Assembly (NCBI GenBank): GCA_028688275.1
Contig: JAQTYN010000017.1
Coordinates: forward strand, 1 to 59,081
Source of the DNA: Gallionella sp.
Lineage (GTDB): Bacteria; Pseudomonadota; Gammaproteobacteria; Burkholderiales; Gallionellaceae
DNA length: 59,081 nucleotides
Direction: 5' to 3'
The translations under genes and the position numbers were made by a program. Of this stretch, positions 48,456 through 56,564 are shown one piece after another. The notes under the pieces are model-generated. The model was given only the letters and a program-made list of their open reading frames with translations, searched no databases and had not been told where the DNA came from. The first letter of the stretch is position 1. Each line of letters starts with the position of its first letter.

Positions 48456-49193
48456 TTAGTACTGGCATGGGCCGCCGTTGTCTTTGCGGAAGTGGCACCA
48501 TCCGCACCACTGGTTCGGCTTCGGTGCAAAGACGCGGTCGTTGAACAGCGGCTTGACCTCCTTCTCCCAGAGCTTCTTCAGCTTAGCCACATCCTTGGGG
48601 ACAAAGGTCAGCGGCTCTTCACTGCCGCCCTGGTAGATGGTTGGGTTGTCCAGATACACGAGACGCGGCTGGACCTTCAAGGTAGGGCCAAGATGCTCGT
48701 ATTTAAGCAACGCCGCTAGGCCATAAAGGCCAAGCTGCTTGACGTAGTCCTGCAGGTTGTCCGGTCGAAACTTACCGGTCTTCCAGTCCGTGATAACCAC
48801 GGTGTTGGTCGGCTCGTCCACGTGGGCCACGTCGAGCTTGACGCGGAGCCAGCAGCCCGTCCAGTTGTCCCACCGGGTAAGCTGCCAATCGGAGGTAAAC
48901 CCCCACATCTGCTCGACCTCAACAAGGTGCGGCGCTTTCTTGATCCGGGCGCGGAGGTCCTTGAAGACTCCCTCCTGCAATTTCAACTCCTTGGGGAGCG
49001 TCTTCTTTTCGCCTTTGAGGTACGCCTCCGCCAGACCGTGGATGACGTTTCCACGCTCCATGGCCGGCCCTTTAGGTTCCTCCATCTTGTCGATGGCGGT
49101 GAGCTTAAACTTGAGAGGGCACGATTGGTAGGTCCCAAGCCGGGAGTAGCTCCAAGCTTTCACGAGGGGACATTGAGGGAACCCGATGGCCAT
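48456..49193 (-). CDS. RecB/Cas4-like PD-(D/E)XK exonuclease with Fe-S cysteines
   Basis: 245 residues. WSYSRLGTYQSCPLKFKL (first Cys), ERGNVIHGLAEAY (Gly-x-x-x-His), VVITDWKTGKF (Asp-x-Lys) and the C-terminal WCGWCHFRKDNGGPC cysteines form the Cas4/RecB-type nuclease with a likely [4Fe-4S] cluster. No cas genes are near, so it belongs to phage DNA metabolism. Followed directly by VRR-NUC and the helicase. Confidence 0.88.
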   Translation of the reverse strand: MAIGFPQCPLVKAWSYSRLGTYQSCPLKFKLTAIDKMEEPKGPAMERGNVIHGLAEAYLKGEKKTLPKELKLQEGVFKDLRARIKKAPHLVEVEQMWGFTSDWQLTRWDNWTGCWLRVKLDVAHVDEPTNTVVITDWKTGKFRPDNLQDYVKQLGLYGLAALLKYEHLGPTLKVQPRLVYLDNPTIYQGGSEEPLTFVPKDVAKLKKLWEKEVKPLFNDRVFAPKPNQWCGWCHFRKDNGGPCQY

Positions 49194-49197
49194 ATGT

Positions 49198-52053
49198 TTA
49201 TGCTCCTACTAAATTGCCGGCTTTGTCGTAGTTGATCATGGACCCCCAGTTAGCTTCAGACCATGAGCCCTCTGAGAGCATCGGAAGGTCGAGTTGGGGG
49301 GTCTCCATGGCTAGACGGAGGCAGTCCATGGCCTCCTTGTATTCCTTACGGGGGCACGAAACTACAAGCTCGTCGTGGACCTGAAGGATTAGTTTCCAGT
49401 GCGGTTTTTTGGTCCGGTAAAATCGCGTTAGGGCGTATTTAGTAATTTCAGCTGAGCTTGACTGGATAGCGTAATTCACCATTTTATAGTCATAATTCAT
49501 CACTTTTTGATTAACAATTTTAGGCGGTTCACAAAAAACTTCTCGTTGATACCATGTTCTAAAGGGTTGTTTCAGCCGCGCGCGACGACGCATATCATCA
49601 TACATATCCTTAAGACCCGGAAAGACTTTAAGGTAGGCGTTCAGCAGAGCCTTGGCCTGGTCAACCGTTGAGTTAAGTTGCATAGCAATCTTACCCAAGC
49701 CCGCGCCGTAAAGCACGGAAAATCCTAGATTTTTAATAGGTTTTCGGGTGTAGTTAGTGCCCATCATCTGGTTAACCATTTGACGAGCCCACTCATGCAC
49801 ATCCAACCAATTATCCTTTAGATAAGCTTCAAGTAAAGGACCTTCAATAAAATGGGCTAAAACTCGTAATTCTTGACTATGAAAGTCTCGGCCGATCAGC
49901 ACCTCGTCCGAAGTGAAGGGTGTTACGTAGCTTCGAACCAAAGGCAGCGGCAACAGCGGGAACGGTGGCTTTGGCAACTTCTTGCCATTACCAAATAGAT
50001 CCACAAATTCCTTCGGGATATTTTGACAATTTCCAGTCACTAAAATTCGACCATTTCGCCTTACCATAAAGTATGAGGACGGAACTCGCAAGCACCAGAC
50101 GGTTCCATCATACTGGACATATTTTGGTGGCCGCGTATTGTCGTAGGTGATATATCCACGCGGTTTACATGTAGCTGCGCACAAAGTAGCATCTAAATTG
50201 TGGGCATTATACCCTTTAGCGTTGCTAATTTCCTCATAGTTAAGGGAAAACCCACCGGTAAGGTGAACTAAAGTCTGAAACCACTCGGTCTCCACCTGGT
50301 CTGCCGAGGACCACTTATAGCTTCGCTTTGACTCGCAACCATCCCAGTAGCGCTCTTCTTCCACCATAACCTGACGCTCTGTTAGGCTTAAATCTAACAC
50401 CCAATCCCGGTATTTTTTTGTTTGGTACTTTTTAAGAAGTCTAAACGTTTTAGGCAATTTTTTTAGGCCACTTATGTTGTAGCGAATGCGGCCGGCTGTA
50501 GAGTCTACAATTTTGAACGAAAGGCCTAACAGATTAAGTAGATTTTCAAGACGCTTACGTTTACGCATTTTCTTTAGGTGGAAGCTAAACGAGGCGTGTT
50601 CATTATGCATCATATAGGAACCATCGGCTCGTAAAGCGACAAAAAATTTCGCTTCATCTACAGAATCAAAGACGCCAGGACCATCCCACCGACCACTAAC
50701 TGGGATCTGAAATCCAACATTACCCTTTACTAATTCACTAGCAAGATAATCTCTCCACCCGCTATGACCCGGCCGAATCCCTGGAATACGGTGGTCCGGA
50801 GTATACTGGAGCCTATGGTGGGTGCTAGCGAATTTAACCATAGGTCCATTGTAAGGTCTGGAAATTATAGTCGGCGTAACAAACTCGATCTCACCGGTTT
50901 TACTCCATTGTGCAACTTTAATGTCAGTTGGTAGCTTACTAATTTGGATCCAGCCAGATTTCGTCAAGACTTCAGTGTCTGGAGTTAAGCAGTTAGGAGT
51001 ACTAGACAGACGCCCAGTAATAGTTCCGCCCCCACGCTCACGCTTGGTCTGATTCCAGGTTGTAAAAATCTTGCCGTCATTACGTTCGGCTGTGCGGAGC
51101 CAAGGCTCCATAAAGGTCCCGACGCAGGTCGTGAGCTGACCCCGATACTTCAGTACCGCCGCCAGCTGGCTATCCGTACAGCCGGCCTCGATCGCCGCGT
51201 AGCTGGTCTTGACCCGACCTTCCTTCGGCGTCGTCCCCATTTTGGAGATGTCTACAAGCTTGGCTTGGATCAACGCTTCGACCAGCTCTGGCCCTGAATC
51301 CAAGTTCAAGGTCGGGGCCTTTAAGCGCTTCCGGACCCACCCGTTTAGCTTGTCAATTAGCTCATTGTAAGCTTGAACATCTCGGCGAAGCCGAGTCAGA
51401 TCTACTTTAACGCCCTCGCGTTCCATGTCCAACAGGCAAACCAATACCTCCCGCTCAAGGTCATAGGCTGGCCCCATCCCGCGGTCAACGATACTTTTGT
51501 GGTAAAGCTCAAAAAGCATCAGCGTGCGATCGACGTCACCGTTCGCATAGGGGCCCACGACCTCTGGGGGCGCATACGCGATAAAGGCACCGGGTGGGTT
51601 CTTGCCCTTTTCGGAGGTGCTGATCTTGACCCCTGACACGGGCTGGTGCCGAAGCAGCCACTCCGACACCGCATCCCGCTCAATCGGGGCTAGCCCATGC
51701 TTAGCCGCATTAGGCTTTAGACCTAACGAGTCTCGGTGAGGGTTATCCAAAAAGAGAAGCAGAAGGGTGTCATGAATCTTCTGCCACGGCAGCATGGGCA
51801 TGTCCATGTGGGCAACGGCCACATCCACGTCGAACTTAGCGTTATGAAAAACGACCCCGTCTTTGCAGGCCCAGGCCTTCTTCAGGACAGCGTGTGCTTC
51901 GCCCCATGAGGAGTTGTTTCCAGTTCGGTGCCCCCAGGCATAAAACTTAGTTTCCTCACCTGGCAGCTTGATCGACACGCTGACCGGAATGGGCGGGTAG
52001 AACGGCTTCGGTTGGATCCGATGCGTTTCAAAGTCAACGACGGCTGGAGTCAT
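49198..52053 (-). CDS. DNA polymerase I (family A) interrupted by an intein
   Basis: 951 residues including an intein at 355-675. N-terminal 3'-5' exonuclease-like domain: VVDFETHRI, FHNAKFDVDVA, YANGDVDRTLMLFELY. Polymerase: TGRLSSTPN | CQNIP (split motif), LIGRDFHSQELRVLAHF (motif A, with Asp), RKPIKNLGFSVLYGAG (motif B, LYGAG), ILQVHDELVVSCP (motif C, HDE). Spliced length about 630, usual for phage pol A. ATGA coupling to the small gene upstream. Confidence 0.93.
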   Translation of the reverse strand: MTPAVVDFETHRIQPKPFYPPIPVSVSIKLPGEETKFYAWGHRTGNNSSWGEAHAVLKKAWACKDGVVFHNAKFDVDVAVAHMDMPMLPWQKIHDTLLLLFLDNPHRDSLGLKPNAAKHGLAPIERDAVSEWLLRHQPVSGVKISTSEKGKNPPGAFIAYAPPEVVGPYANGDVDRTLMLFELYHKSIVDRGMGPAYDLEREVLVCLLDMEREGVKVDLTRLRRDVQAYNELIDKLNGWVRKRLKAPTLNLDSGPELVEALIQAKLVDISKMGTTPKEGRVKTSYAAIEAGCTDSQLAAVLKYRGQLTTCVGTFMEPWLRTAERNDGKIFTTWNQTKRERGGGTITGRLSSTPNCLTPDTEVLTKSGWIQISKLPTDIKVAQWSKTGEIEFVTPTIISRPYNGPMVKFASTHHRLQYTPDHRIPGIRPGHSGWRDYLASELVKGNVGFQIPVSGRWDGPGVFDSVDEAKFFVALRADGSYMMHNEHASFSFHLKKMRKRKRLENLLNLLGLSFKIVDSTAGRIRYNISGLKKLPKTFRLLKKYQTKKYRDWVLDLSLTERQVMVEEERYWDGCESKRSYKWSSADQVETEWFQTLVHLTGGFSLNYEEISNAKGYNAHNLDATLCAATCKPRGYITYDNTRPPKYVQYDGTVWCLRVPSSYFMVRRNGRILVTGNCQNIPKEFVDLFGNGKKLPKPPFPLLPLPLVRSYVTPFTSDEVLIGRDFHSQELRVLAHFIEGPLLEAYLKDNWLDVHEWARQMVNQMMGTNYTRKPIKNLGFSVLYGAGLGKIAMQLNSTVDQAKALLNAYLKVFPGLKDMYDDMRRRARLKQPFRTWYQREVFCEPPKIVNQKVMNYDYKMVNYAIQSSSAEITKYALTRFYRTKKPHWKLILQVHDELVVSCPRKEYKEAMDCLRLAMETPQLDLPMLSEGSWSEANWGSMINYDKAGNLVGA
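50029..50991 (-). mobile_element. Intein (321 aa) with LAGLIDADG-like motif in DNA polymerase
   Basis: Cys1 starts CLTPDTEVLTKSGW (block A); LQYTPDHRIPG is block B (TPDH); VWCLRVPSSYFMVRRNG and ILVTGN before +1 Cys are blocks F and G. The middle has DEAKFFVALRADGSY, a LAGLIDADG-type motif, followed by basic helices (LKKMRKRKRLENLLNLLG). A second LAGLIDADG copy is not obvious, so activity is uncertain. Insertion lies in the conserved polymerase motif 'SSTPN-x-QNIP'. The penultimate residue is Gly instead of His. Confidence 0.92.
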
Positions 52054-52253
52054 GAGGCCAACTTGATAATCAGTGAATCACGCTCCCGATCAGCGCGAAG
52101 GCGGTTGAGGCGAGAGTGGATCCGAAGCACAAACATCTTGCGTTTCTTGCCAGCCATTTCCGCCTCCATCAGCGTCGTGAGCTCATCTTCGGTAAGCTTG
52201 AAGATATGGGTATTCAAGTTGTCCCACGTCGACAGAAGGAGGCGGATATCCAT
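52050..52253 (-). CDS. Small hypothetical protein (67 aa) coupled to DNA polymerase
   Basis: Stop overlaps the polymerase start (ATGA). Charged helix (FKLTEDELTTLMEAEMAGKKRKMFVLRIHSRLNRLRADRER). A polymerase-associated or DNA-binding helper is possible but unproven. Confidence 0.7.
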   Translation of the reverse strand: MDIRLLLSTWDNLNTHIFKLTEDELTTLMEAEMAGKKRKMFVLRIHSRLNRLRADRERDSLIIKLAS

Positions 52254-52256
52254 GGC

Positions 52257-53096
52257 TTAGTACTTTCCTTTCTTCACCGGCGGCCGGTTGGACGCCGGTG
52301 GCTTTCCGCGGCCGGCTTTGGCCGGGGGCGGCGCTGCTTCACGGGACTCGAGCGAGTACGGCGCCTCGATCAACTTCGAGGCTTCGGCCCGCCGCTGCAT
52401 GATAACCGGCATCAGCTCATCGCTGGCCGGCTGCAGCGGCGAGAAGACCACCCGGAACTGCGTCTTGGCGTCCGGAATCACCGAGATCTTGGTGAGGATC
52501 CCGAACGGCGGGCGGCGAAGAGCCCCGGCGACCGACTTGACGAAGGTCGCATAACCCTTGACGCTGGTCACCGGCAGCTTGAGGAACCCCATGGCCGCCG
52601 TGGCCAGATCGTCCGAGGTGGCCAACTGGTCCAGATGGCCGGTGGCCGAGAGGGTCCCAGCGGGCACCAGGGCAAGACGGCGGGTATTCCGGCACGCCTT
52701 CCCCTTGCCGGTCTCGGCGCTGGCCCACTCGTTCATCGGGCAGCCCTGACAGGTCTCGTGCTGGGCCGTTTCGTTGGCCACGACGAGCTCGTGCGGTTTG
52801 AGGTCCTTCTCGTCCCGGCCGAAGGCGAAGCAGATCGGTGCCTGCGGAACATCCGGATCATAGCGACCGTCGTACATCACGTTCTCGAGCACCGAGTCGA
52901 CGATGATCACGGCCATATGGTTGCCCGGGATCGGCATATCGTTGAACGACAGCTGACCCCCTTTCGTGGAGAAGAACTGACCGCCGCCGGCGGACGCCTC
53001 CATCCCAGCTGCGACTTCAGCTTGCTTGGCAAGCTCCTCATCCCAATTGACCAACGCGGTCCCTGGCGTGTCGGTTGATGTTGCTTTACGAGCCAT
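52257..53096 (-). CDS. Possible ssDNA-binding protein with zinc-type cysteines (279 aa)
   Basis: ATG 53096 with GGAG six bases upstream. The core (MAVIIVDSVLENVMYDGRYDPDVPQAPICFAFG) is beta-rich; a CQGCPMNEWASAETGKGKAC cluster probably binds zinc; the tail (PAKAGRGKPPASNRPPVKKGKY) is flexible and basic. Proteins of this pattern lie next to polymerase genes in several phages and are sometimes called ssDNA-binding proteins. Its own promoter suggests high expression. The role is inferred. Confidence 0.62.
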   Translation of the reverse strand: MARKATSTDTPGTALVNWDEELAKQAEVAAGMEASAGGGQFFSTKGGQLSFNDMPIPGNHMAVIIVDSVLENVMYDGRYDPDVPQAPICFAFGRDEKDLKPHELVVANETAQHETCQGCPMNEWASAETGKGKACRNTRRLALVPAGTLSATGHLDQLATSDDLATAAMGFLKLPVTSVKGYATFVKSVAGALRRPPFGILTKISVIPDAKTQFRVVFSPLQPASDELMPVIMQRRAEASKLIEAPYSLESREAAPPPAKAGRGKPPASNRPPVKKGKY

Positions 53097-53118
53097 TTGG
53101 TACTCCATACATGTTAAC

Positions 53119-53147
53119 AGGATATCACGAAGATCCGGGTCCGTAAA
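53119..53147 (-). promoter_or_regulatory. Sigma70-like promoter, TTTACG-17-TATCCT
   Basis: Minus-strand TTTACG (53147-53142) and TATCCT (53124-53119), 17 bases apart, about 20 bases before ATG 53096. Short leader carrying GGAG. Confidence 0.75.
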
Positions 53148-53149
53148 CC

Positions 53150-53554
53150 CTAGATTTTATTCATCGACAGCTTAACGACGTTAAACTGCTCAACGCCGGG
53201 GACGGTTTTGCCATTGTCCCACCGCTCGGCCACAGCCTTGTCGCTGACGCGACGCTGCAGCAGATCGAACGATTTGGTCTTGCGCACGTACTCAAAGAAC
53301 GCATCCCAGTCTTTGACGCTGGGCACGATCTTCTTGACCACCGTGCAGCGGGCTAGCTTGCCCGCCACCCCGGTCGCATCCGATTTGGGAATGGTCAGAA
53401 TCAGATGCTCAGTCAACGCCGCTTCCTCCGCCTTCATGGCCTCGGACTGCTTGTCCACAAGCCGACGCTCGGCCTGCAGCTTATAGAGCCGGTCCACACA
53501 TGCCCCGGTGGTCTTGGGGAACTTGTAGACCGGCGGGTTGGGGGAGACAGCCAT
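53150..53554 (-). CDS. Hypothetical protein (134 aa)
   Basis: ATG 53554 begins MAVSPNPPVYKFPKTTGACV. A helical N-terminal half (LYKLQAERRLVDKQSEAMKAEEAALTEHLI) with heptads, then DWDAFFEYVRKTKSFDLLQRRVSDKAVAERW. Small helical replication-region proteins of this type are common in phages; function not known. The longer frame upstream lacks a start site. Confidence 0.72.
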   Translation of the reverse strand: MAVSPNPPVYKFPKTTGACVDRLYKLQAERRLVDKQSEAMKAEEAALTEHLILTIPKSDATGVAGKLARCTVVKKIVPSVKDWDAFFEYVRKTKSFDLLQRRVSDKAVAERWDNGKTVPGVEQFNVVKLSMNKI

Positions 53555-53565
53555 GAGATGCTCCG

Positions 53566-53757
53566 TTAGGTGTTGGCGTTTAGCCAGGCGAGAAGGCCGG
53601 CCTTGTCCGTGGGGATCTCGGCGTCCTCGACCAGAATGTCGGCGTTCTTGATACCGGCTTCCTTGAGCGCTGCCTTGGCTTTGGAGACCTCGGTCATCGA
53701 GCCGCAGTAGGTGTACTTGCCGGGCGAGCTGGGATTGCTGACGCGGTACGCTCTCAT
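53566..53757 (-). CDS. Small hypothetical protein (63 aa)
   Basis: Start overlaps the stop of the gene before (ATGA). KYTYCGSMTEVSKAKAALKEAGIKNADILVEDAEIPTDKAGLLAWLN: an alpha/beta mini-domain. Function unknown. Confidence 0.7.
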   Translation of the reverse strand: MRAYRVSNPSSPGKYTYCGSMTEVSKAKAALKEAGIKNADILVEDAEIPTDKAGLLAWLNANT

Positions 53758-53990
53758 GTGTGCTCCTTGACGGCTGCCAGGACCTGGTCACGTATCTCCT
53801 TGACCAGCTTTACGACTGCCTTCTCGGCGCCGTTGTCCTTGAGGGAGGCAAGGACCCCATTAAGGTCCTCAGTCAGCCGAGCCTTGAGGCTGCGATGTTT
53901 GTCCTTGGCCGCCTGCTCGGCGGTTTTGGTGGCGGTCGCTGCGCTTTTATCCACGAGCGCTTGAACCTTGGGGTCATCAATCAATGCCAC
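53754..53990 (-). CDS. Small charged helical protein (78 aa)
   Basis: Nearly all-helical, Lys/Ala/Asp rich (SAATATKTAEQAAKDKHRSL, EKAVVKLVKEIRDQVLAAVKEHT). Start ATG 53990 downstream of the promoter at 54026-54054, with GAAAGG upstream. Function unknown. Confidence 0.7.
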   Translation of the reverse strand: MALIDDPKVQALVDKSAATATKTAEQAAKDKHRSLKARLTEDLNGVLASLKDNGAEKAVVKLVKEIRDQVLAAVKEHT

Positions 53991-54025
53991 GATCTGGGCC
54001 TTTCAGTTAGAGGGGTTAAAAGAAG

Positions 54026-54054
54026 ACGTTACAGCAAGATAAACGGATTGTAAA
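54026..54054 (-). promoter_or_regulatory. Sigma70-like promoter, TTTACA-17-TAACGT
   Basis: Minus-strand TTTACA (54054-54049) and TAACGT (54031-54026), 17 bases apart, ahead of the two-gene unit 53990-53566. Confidence 0.75.
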
Positions 54055-54057
54055 CAA

Positions 54058-54390
54058 CTATTTTAGTAAGGATGGGTGAATATAGTACTCCTCAGGCGGG
54101 GGTGAAGGCGGAATCCGACCGGACCTTGGCGTTGAAGCCTTCGGTGAGGCCGGGATGGGGGTTGGCCGGCGGAGGACAGTTTTACCGTCGCAATGGCAGC
54201 ATCGCCAGGCCGACCGCTTGGTAGGTCCTGAGAAAATCATCGCCAGCAGCACGATGATCAGACCCAGACCTAAGGTCAAGACAATGAAGATAAGGCTGAT
54301 CCCGACTGGACGCTGGACCGTAGCGTAAGAGCTGACGGTCTGATCGCAGTGCGGGCAGAACCGGTCGTGACATTGGAGGATGGTGGTCAT
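54058..54390 (-). CDS. Zinc-ribbon membrane protein (110 aa)
   Basis: ATG 54390. CHDRFCPHCDQ and WRCCHCDGK flank one strongly hydrophobic segment (GISLIFIVLTLGLGLIIVLLAMIF). A LITAF-like arrangement of two half zinc sites with a membrane helix between them. The C-terminal tail is Pro/Ser rich. Possible role at the host membrane. Overlaps the preceding gene's stop. Confidence 0.7.
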   Translation of the reverse strand: MTTILQCHDRFCPHCDQTVSSYATVQRPVGISLIFIVLTLGLGLIIVLLAMIFSGPTKRSAWRCCHCDGKTVLRRPTPIPASPKASTPRSGRIPPSPPPEEYYIHPSLLK

Positions 54391-54803
54391 GATGCTTTCC
54401 TCCAGCACTCAGGCCCAATCCCCCGGGCCACGGATTCAGGGGTTGTTAGCTTCCGGTTGCACCGGCCACACCGACCTTCGTGGTAGACCTCGAGATCGGG
54501 TGGTTGACACTGGCGCTCCACGACGCGGTCCCAGAAGTAGGCAAAGGCCCTAAAGCTAGGCGCTGAGGTCGAGGCACAGGATTTAGTGGTTGCCTTTAAG
54601 TGACTACCAGCCCAGATCACGCCTAGAAAGCTAAAGGACGTCTCGTTGTCAGGGCCCGTCAGCAGACTGACAAAGAACCCCGGTTTATCCGGGACCTTCC
54701 GGACCTTGTAGGTAAAGTGGGTTCCGGTTCGGCGGGACTTTAGGGTCACCGTTGCCTTTCCGGCCTTAACGTAGGTAGCTGCATCAGCTGCGGTTTGAAA
54801 CAT
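54387..54803 (-). CDS. DUF6011-type zinc-ribbon protein (138 aa)
   Basis: ATG 54803 has GGAG at good distance and lies just after the promoter; ATG 54824 is an in-frame alternative seven bases after the -10. The C terminus GRCGRCNRKLTTPESVARGIGPECW is the DUF6011 zinc-binding signature. The N-terminal part FTYKVRKVPDKPGFFVSLLTGPDNETSFSFLGVI is a common companion domain. Function unknown. Confidence 0.78.
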   Translation of the reverse strand: MFQTAADAATYVKAGKATVTLKSRRTGTHFTYKVRKVPDKPGFFVSLLTGPDNETSFSFLGVIWAGSHLKATTKSCASTSAPSFRAFAYFWDRVVERQCQPPDLEVYHEGRCGRCNRKLTTPESVARGIGPECWRKAS

Positions 54804-54830
54804 GGCTTGATCTCCATTGGGCATGGGCTA

Positions 54831-54859
54831 ATTCTACAGCAGCTGAAGTTAATTGTAAA
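54831..54859 (-). promoter_or_regulatory. Sigma70-like promoter, TTTACA-17-TAGAAT
   Basis: Minus-strand TTTACA (54859-54854) and TAGAAT (54836-54831), 17 bases apart. It fills the gap between the stop at 54863 and the DUF6011 gene. Confidence 0.8.
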
Positions 54860-54862
54860 CAG

Positions 54863-55174
54863 TTATTTACTAGGCCGAGTAGCCGATGATCCACCGATGG
54901 GCGGATCTAAAGGTTGGCTGCCGGTAGATCGCGGTTGATAGCCTTGAGTTAGTCTTGGGTAGTCAGTCGCCATCGATGGAGAGGGAATCGCGCCGATCGC
55001 GCGGAGGTGGTCGATTTGACGGGTGGCCGACGCAATTAGGTTGCGAGCCTCGTTTTGGTATTTACTGCACGCACGCCTGCACTCGCTGAGCAAAGCGGGA
55101 TCATTTGCAGCATAAGCGATGCGAGCGGCTGACTCCAAAATCGGGTCTTCCAGCGGCTTCGTGTAATCAACCAT
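54863..55174 (-). CDS. Hypothetical protein (103 aa)
   Basis: ATG 55174 begins MVDYTKPLEDPILESAARIA. Helical, with ECRRACSKYQNEARNLIASATRQIDHLRA; the C terminus is Pro/Ser/Thr rich. Overlaps the preceding gene by eight bases. It is the last gene of the rightmost accessory operon. Function unknown. Confidence 0.65.
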   Translation of the reverse strand: MVDYTKPLEDPILESAARIAYAANDPALLSECRRACSKYQNEARNLIASATRQIDHLRAIGAIPSPSMATDYPRLTQGYQPRSTGSQPLDPPIGGSSATRPSK

Positions 55175-55559
55175 CCCCCACCTCCACCGTGCCGGCGACT
55201 TCGGCGGGTTGCGGGATGGGGATGTCGGCGGTGACAATGGCGTGGGGCTTGTAATCTGACCCAACGTTTTCGAGAATACAAACCTCGTCCAAAACGCCCT
55301 GGCAAAGCCACACAGCAATCCGCACCCGAACCGTCTCCCCGGTCGGCGCGGCGGGTTTCGCATAAGCGCCCACCGCCTGGTTCTGGTCGATGAGTGCGTC
55401 GGTTGCCATGGAGCGAACCTGCTTTAGAGCCGCATCGCGTTCGGCGGCGATGGTGCGAAGCATGTCAGCAGCGCCGCTTCCGAGGCCGCATCTAGAGCAC
55501 CCACATCCCGGCGTAAATGTCAGTTCCAGATGCTCAATCAACTCGCTCGGGTCGGTCAT
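55167..55559 (-). CDS. Hypothetical accessory protein with Cys cluster (130 aa)
   Basis: ELIEHLELTFTPGCGCSRCGLGSGAADMLRTIAAERDAALKQ: a Cys-Gly-Cys-x-x-Cys cluster and a helix with the 'IAAERDAAL' motif seen in Ead/Ea22-like phage accessory proteins, then a beta-rich second half (VRVRIAVWLCQGVLDEVCILENVG). ATGA overlap. Function unknown. Confidence 0.7.
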   Translation of the reverse strand: MTDPSELIEHLELTFTPGCGCSRCGLGSGAADMLRTIAAERDAALKQVRSMATDALIDQNQAVGAYAKPAAPTGETVRVRIAVWLCQGVLDEVCILENVGSDYKPHAIVTADIPIPQPAEVAGTVEVGDG

Positions 55560-55729
55560 GACACTTGTTCCTTCGGTTTTTCAAACCATTCGCCCCCGCA
55601 AATTGTACAATCACAACTAAGTAGTTTAATTTCGGGAATATACCGTTTTTCGATGCTGAGCATACCTTTGTCTCCGCAAAATGGGCAGTCGCGACTCTCG
55701 CGAAAAGGGAAATTTGGGCGGACGGTCAT
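55556..55729 (-). CDS. Zinc-ribbon microprotein (57 aa)
   Basis: ATG 55729. DCPFCGDKGMLSIEKRY and CDCTICGGEWFEKPKE give four cysteines of a typical zinc ribbon, as in Lar-like phage proteins. Coupled on both sides by ATGA overlaps. Role unknown. Confidence 0.72.
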   Translation of the reverse strand: MTVRPNFPFRESRDCPFCGDKGMLSIEKRYIPEIKLLSCDCTICGGEWFEKPKEQVS

Positions 55730-56304
55730 GGCTGTTCTCCTAGGGCTTGAAGTGCGTCCATTAACTCCGCTGCTTTCCCGCAACGCCACTCTTCCGACAT
55801 TTCCGCTGCTACCTGCGCGGCTCGCGTTGCGACTTCGCGCATCACCGCATTCTCCGCCGCCAGCCGGGCCAGGGCGGGCTTGATCGCGGTGAAGGCTGCG
55901 CGGGCGTTCTCTCCATGCACCCTAATTGCGTCAGAACACCTGCCTTGTCGGTTGTCGGATGCAAAGCGCGTCAAACATATTGCAGCGCATTGAGAAGTTC
56001 CATTCCGAAAGCACATAGCCCGCGCCATCGCCTCCACCATCTCATCCTCGCTGATCCGCGCGGAGGCGAGGATTTCGGCGGTTACGACGGTGCGAGCGGT
56101 GTCCATAAGGGACGCAAGATGTTTTATGCCTTGTTCGGCAACCCCATCTGCAAACCCTTGGCTGAAAGCGCTCCAAAGTGAGACGTCTACATGCTCACTA
56201 TGCTTGGCCCATCTTTTTGTGTAGGCGTAGTCGTCGGTGGTTTTGTAAGCGGTCCATGCAACCATACCCGGCTCTTCGGGGTGGTACGCTTGTTGATCAC
56301 TCAT
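55726..56304 (-). CDS. Hypothetical accessory protein (192 aa)
   Basis: ATG 56304 with AGGAAG upstream. Segments SEDEMVEAMARAMCFRNGTSQCA, ENARAAFTAIKPALARLAAENAVMREVATRAAQVAAEM are typical of modular phage accessory proteins in which 'EAMARAI-C' and 'AARAALAAI' units are shuffled. A central Cys-rich part (CAAICLTRFASDNRQGRC). Function unknown. Confidence 0.72.
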   Translation of the reverse strand: MSDQQAYHPEEPGMVAWTAYKTTDDYAYTKRWAKHSEHVDVSLWSAFSQGFADGVAEQGIKHLASLMDTARTVVTAEILASARISEDEMVEAMARAMCFRNGTSQCAAICLTRFASDNRQGRCSDAIRVHGENARAAFTAIKPALARLAAENAVMREVATRAAQVAAEMSEEWRCGKAAELMDALQALGEQP

Positions 56305-56381
56305 TTTCACTTCCTGTCTGTGACCTACGAGCGATAAGAGATATTATTACTCGTAGTGTAATTGTTTGGGGTCGTGTCGGG

Positions 56382-56564
56382 TCACTCTTCCCGCTGGGGC
56401 TTATTCCGCCCGGCTGCGGCTTGCCGAAGTTGCGTCTCACTGCCCTTTTCGACGTCGCCTAACCCGTCGCAATCCGGGCATTCCAGCGTATCGTCGAGCG
56501 GATGGCGGCCAAGCAAATATCCCGTTCCACGGCACAGACGGCAGGTGAGCATTTTGCGGGGCAT
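56382..56564 (-). CDS. DnaJ-type zinc-finger microprotein (60 aa)
   Basis: CRLCRGTGYLLGRH and CPDCDGLGDVEKG are two CxxCxGxG units, as in the DnaJ central domain. TAATG overlap with the previous gene. The protein probably binds zinc and a partner protein; phage relatives have no known function. Confidence 0.72.
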   Translation of the reverse strand: MPRKMLTCRLCRGTGYLLGRHPLDDTLECPDCDGLGDVEKGSETQLRQAAAGRNKPQREE

